From NCBI RefSeq assembly GCF_963678635.1, contig NC_087069.1:55100928-55164927 (forward strand): 64,000 bases of DNA, given 5' to 3'. The notes under the pieces were generated by a model, which saw only the letters and a program-made list of their open reading frames with translations, was not told the origin of the DNA and did no database searches. Numbering within the stretch: the stretch's first letter is position 1; the number at the start of each line of letters is the position of its first letter. Both the position numbers and the translations under genes were made by a program. The stretch comes from Symsagittifera roscoffensis (lineage: Eukaryota; Xenacoelomorpha; Acoela; Convolutidae). Positions 61,464-64,000 of the stretch are shown piece after piece.

Positions 61464-62372
61464 TCATATTCTCGGTGATGTCATATTCTCCCATTCTTCT
61501 TCGGGCAACGTTTCCAAGAAAGGTACTCTGGCAGCGCCTTCTATTCTTCTTCTCCTCGGTGATTCCATGAGGAGTCTTTGTTCGTTGTCTTTTGAATTGC
61601 CCGGAGAGCTGCTCTCCGGGAAGTCCCGTTCCATTTTCATTAAGGCCGACGGAGGTTCCAGTGTCGAAGTGCCTTCGTTTGCTCGTTCAGTCGCTTCCAA
61701 CGTGTCCGCGTTGTTTTCAAAGTCACTGAGGAAATTGAAATCCGGTCTGCACACTCCTCCTTTCGATGCCTTGTCGTCTTCCTTATCCGCTTGATCGGTA
61801 TCTTGTTGCATGGGTTCCTCCGATCGACGGCTTCCTCCCTGCCCATCATCTCCTTCTGATGTATCTTTCGAATTTGAGGGTCCTTGCTTTTGAGTCTTGG
61901 CCCTTTCCAGAAATCTCGGTAGGATTTGCCTGCCGGCTGATTTATCTTCCTCTTCTCCATGGACTACTTTGATTTCCTCATAGCCGAAGGGTGCCAGGAG
62001 GGTTCTTGTCTGCAGCGTTCCTCCCACTATTAACTCCAGTTTCACACTAGTCAAGATCAGGGAGGCCTCAAGTAATTCAGCTCTGCCTCTCATCCTCATA
62101 GGCGCTAGGTTTAATCCCGCCCATTCCTTGTCAAATCCTCCAGGCTTGGGAGTCGCGGCATTGCTTATTCGCCTTCTCGTCGCTTGATCGCCGTACTTCT
62201 TTGTCACTCTAGTCAAAGCCTGAGCCACCAGTCTTTGAAAAGGGGCCCCTGCATTGCACAAGCCAAAGGGCATCCTCTTCCACTGGTACAAGACCAATTC
62301 GCACGCAATTCCGGTCTTTTCTCTATCCTTCTTCCGCAGAGGGACCTGCCGGAAGGCAGAACCCAAATCCAA
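61464..62372 (-). pseudogene. element R fused RT motif A/B and ORF3 middle
   Basis: Begins with [19 protein letters not shown] and [15 protein letters not shown] (RT motifs A and B). After TKKYGDQ at about 62,190 it switches to sequence matching the central ORF3 domain of G (LNLAPMRMRGRAEL, LELIVGGTLQTRT), then an acidic linker. Motif C (YVDD in G) is gone. The in-frame fusion is a deletion product, not a working polymerase. Confidence 0.82.
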
Positions 62373-62787
62373 TGTGGAGAAGAACTTGGCACATCAAATT
62401 TAGAGAGGCTCTCGTCTATTCGCGGTATTGGGTACGCATCTTTTATTGTCACCGCGTTCAAGTACCGAAAGTCGCAACAAAACCTTAGCTGCCCCCTTTC
62501 TTTTTTGCCATTAGCACCCTGCAAGCCCACGGCAATTTCGAGGGTTCTATCATGTCGTATTCGATCTCCGCTCGGCACGCTTCCGACTTATGTGGCGTCA
62601 TTCGTCTAGCACCTTCTCTGTGGGGAACGGCGCCTTCCTCAAGTTCGATTTCGTGTTCGACGAAGTTACAGCAACTGATATCTGCCTTATGTTTTGAAAA
62701 TACATCTGCGTTCCGATTTAAAACGTCCCACAATTTTTCGAAATCTCCCTCACCTATTTTTCCTTTTAAATAATCTATCTCTGACAA
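62213..62787 (-). pseudogene. element R RT N-terminal fragments
   Basis: 62787-62485 carries SKHKADISCCNFVEHEIELE and [16 protein letters not shown]. After a frameshift near 62,510 the reading [20 protein letters not shown] continues. All align with 48.8-49.2 kb of G. Confidence 0.82.
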
Positions 62788-62814
62788 AACCGGTTTGTCA
62801 GATTCTAGTTCATA

Positions 62815-63352
62815 TCACGGGGGGCGTTCCGGAAAATTCGAGTAGCTCAATAAGCCGTCGTCCGTTTGGAAATTCATTGAAGACAATTTATGAATAGATT
62901 TTAATTCACTAATCCTTTTTAAAATTTTATATTTATTGGCATGATAAGGACAGTCTTTCACACTATGTTTCTTCAAGTTTTGTGTCTCCTCATATTCGAT
63001 CCTCATCGGCAAAGCGTAACCAAGCTTCTTTCCACGCTGGATTGAAACCGTGGTGTCCAGTGTGTTCAATAACACACTGACACACAGTCCGTTTCGCGTT
63101 ACTGAGCAGCTCCGGCCTAAAATCACCGAACTCTGACTATCATTTAACATTCCTCATTCTAAAATTTGCCACCACAGCCTGCCCAGGCTGTAGTTTTACC
63201 TTTCTATCTAAAAAAATTGGTACCTTGTTTTCGTCTGTTATAATTCTATTAATTGGTTTCTTAACATACTTCCGATCTGGGTTTCTAATCCGTATTAGAC
63301 CCTTGTTCAAGTCAATCATCACGTCAAAATTCCTGACAAAATCTCTGCCCAA
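62815..63352 (-). pseudogene. element R protease C-terminal fragments and linker
   Basis: 63352-63140 has MGRDFVRNFDVMIDLNKG and RIRNPDRKYVKKPINRI. 63150-62815 has VILGRSCSVTRNGLCVSVLL. Compared with G, short deletions are present before GRDF and after FRMRN, each shifting frame. Confidence 0.8.
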
Positions 63353-63998
63353 GATGAATTGGTCTGGCTGTTATCGGTGTTCTTCTGGCTACGTAAATCG
63401 CTCCTCGATTGGCAGCTGCCAGTCGGAGATTTGTCGGAATTAGATTTTCCCTCGTGAAGCCCATTCTTTCCCAAGTTTTTATCGGCATCACACTCACTAC
63501 CGCTCCCGTGTCCAGAAGCCTTGTGACTCCGATTTTCTTACCATTGGTGTCAGGCAGATGTGCAGCCACATCTGCTTCGTATCCAATGTGTACTGCGTCT
63601 TGTTCCATCATGGCGTCATGGCCTCTCCTGCGGACTTTGAGTTCCTCCTCACCCAAATAGATCTGCCCTATCTGGTCACTATCTGTTGTCACATATGTCC
63701 TAGTGTAGATACTGATTCCATCTACGTTTAGCATCACTTGATACGGCCCATAGACTTCCACGTAGCGTCCTTGAAGCTTCCTTATGCGAGGGCCACCAGT
63801 CGTTAGTAGTGATCGCACAGCTCTTGACTCAGTGGGTGGCTCCACCTGCCTCAGATAATCTGCATATGTGTCCAAATGCATCAAAGTGAACTCTGATGGT
63901 TCACTCAGACTTCTGATTACCTGGTGTCCGGCTACCGAGATTATTGACTGTATTTTGCTTCCATGCGGCACCATGCCGAATATCTGACCGGAGGTCAC
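63324..63998 (-). pseudogene. element R Gag end and protease
   Basis: Contains SIISVAGHQVIRSLSEPSE and TRLLDTGAVVSVMP (protease), homologous to the end of the Gag-protease ORF of G. An Arg codon follows TWE where G has TGA. Continues past the window edge. Confidence 0.85.
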
Positions 63999-64000
63999 AT

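Larger units (their letters stand above)
56911..64000 (-). mobile_element. element R: diverged, internally deleted relative of element G
   Basis: Minus-strand homologues of G in the same order: Gag end/protease (63998-63324), protease-RT (63352-62213), RT up to motif B, then directly the middle of ORF3 and its C-terminal part down to 57845. RT motif C, RNase H, integrase, macro and both SGNH domains are missing, so about 9 kb was lost. It continues beyond the window edge. Amino-acid similarity to G is moderate, so it is a separate family. Confidence 0.88.

Overview
The window is eukaryotic DNA, most likely from an invertebrate metazoan. It holds one spliced cellular gene (3-hydroxyisobutyryl-CoA hydrolase type) whose AT-rich introns carry LINE, Penelope-like, MITE and tRNA-like repeats. 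Beyond about 19 kb it is almost entirely nested retrotransposons. The species cannot be named from the sequence.

Layout. 1-2.1 kb: AT-rich flank. 2.1-18.9 kb, minus strand: an HIBCH-like gene of six recognisable coding exons whose lengths sum to exactly 363 codons, with decayed repeats in its introns. 19.0-19.8 kb: two MITEs with the same inverted repeats. 20.07-25.005 kb, plus strand: element N, a 4.9-kb LTR retrotransposon with nearly identical LTRs that has lost almost all coding sequence. 25.17-28.07 kb, minus: a retroelement with an intact 966-codon ORF (PHD finger, reverse transcriptase, PD-(D/E)XK-like endonuclease). 28.2-29.5 kb: low-complexity sequence, a tandem duplication and an LTR relic. 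29.532-56.321 kb, minus: element G, a giant Ty3/gypsy element of the same family as N, about 22.6 kb once a nested 4.18-kb Penelope-like element (29.917-34.100 kb) is subtracted from its 3' LTR. 56.3-64.0 kb, minus: element R, a diverged relative of G with a large internal deletion, running off the window end.

Element G is the most unusual object. After the leader, which carries a 14-bp minisatellite and 70-bp repeats, it has three coding units. (1) A gag-protease-RT-RNase H-integrase frame of about 2,500 codons. (2) A macro-domain-like ORF resembling the TARG1/OARD1 group. (3) A reading frame of about 2,900 codons downstream of integrase (43.7-35.05 kb). This third unit has a coiled coil, an SGNH hydrolase with all four catalytic blocks, a second degenerate SGNH-like domain, a large region I cannot assign, and a C-terminal part with a Cys/His motif conserved in element R. 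All three units carry a few stops and 1-nt frameshifts, so this copy looks recently dead, or partly damaged by homopolymer sequencing errors. The nested Penelope-like element has its own oddity: a PHD finger sits between RT motifs B and C.
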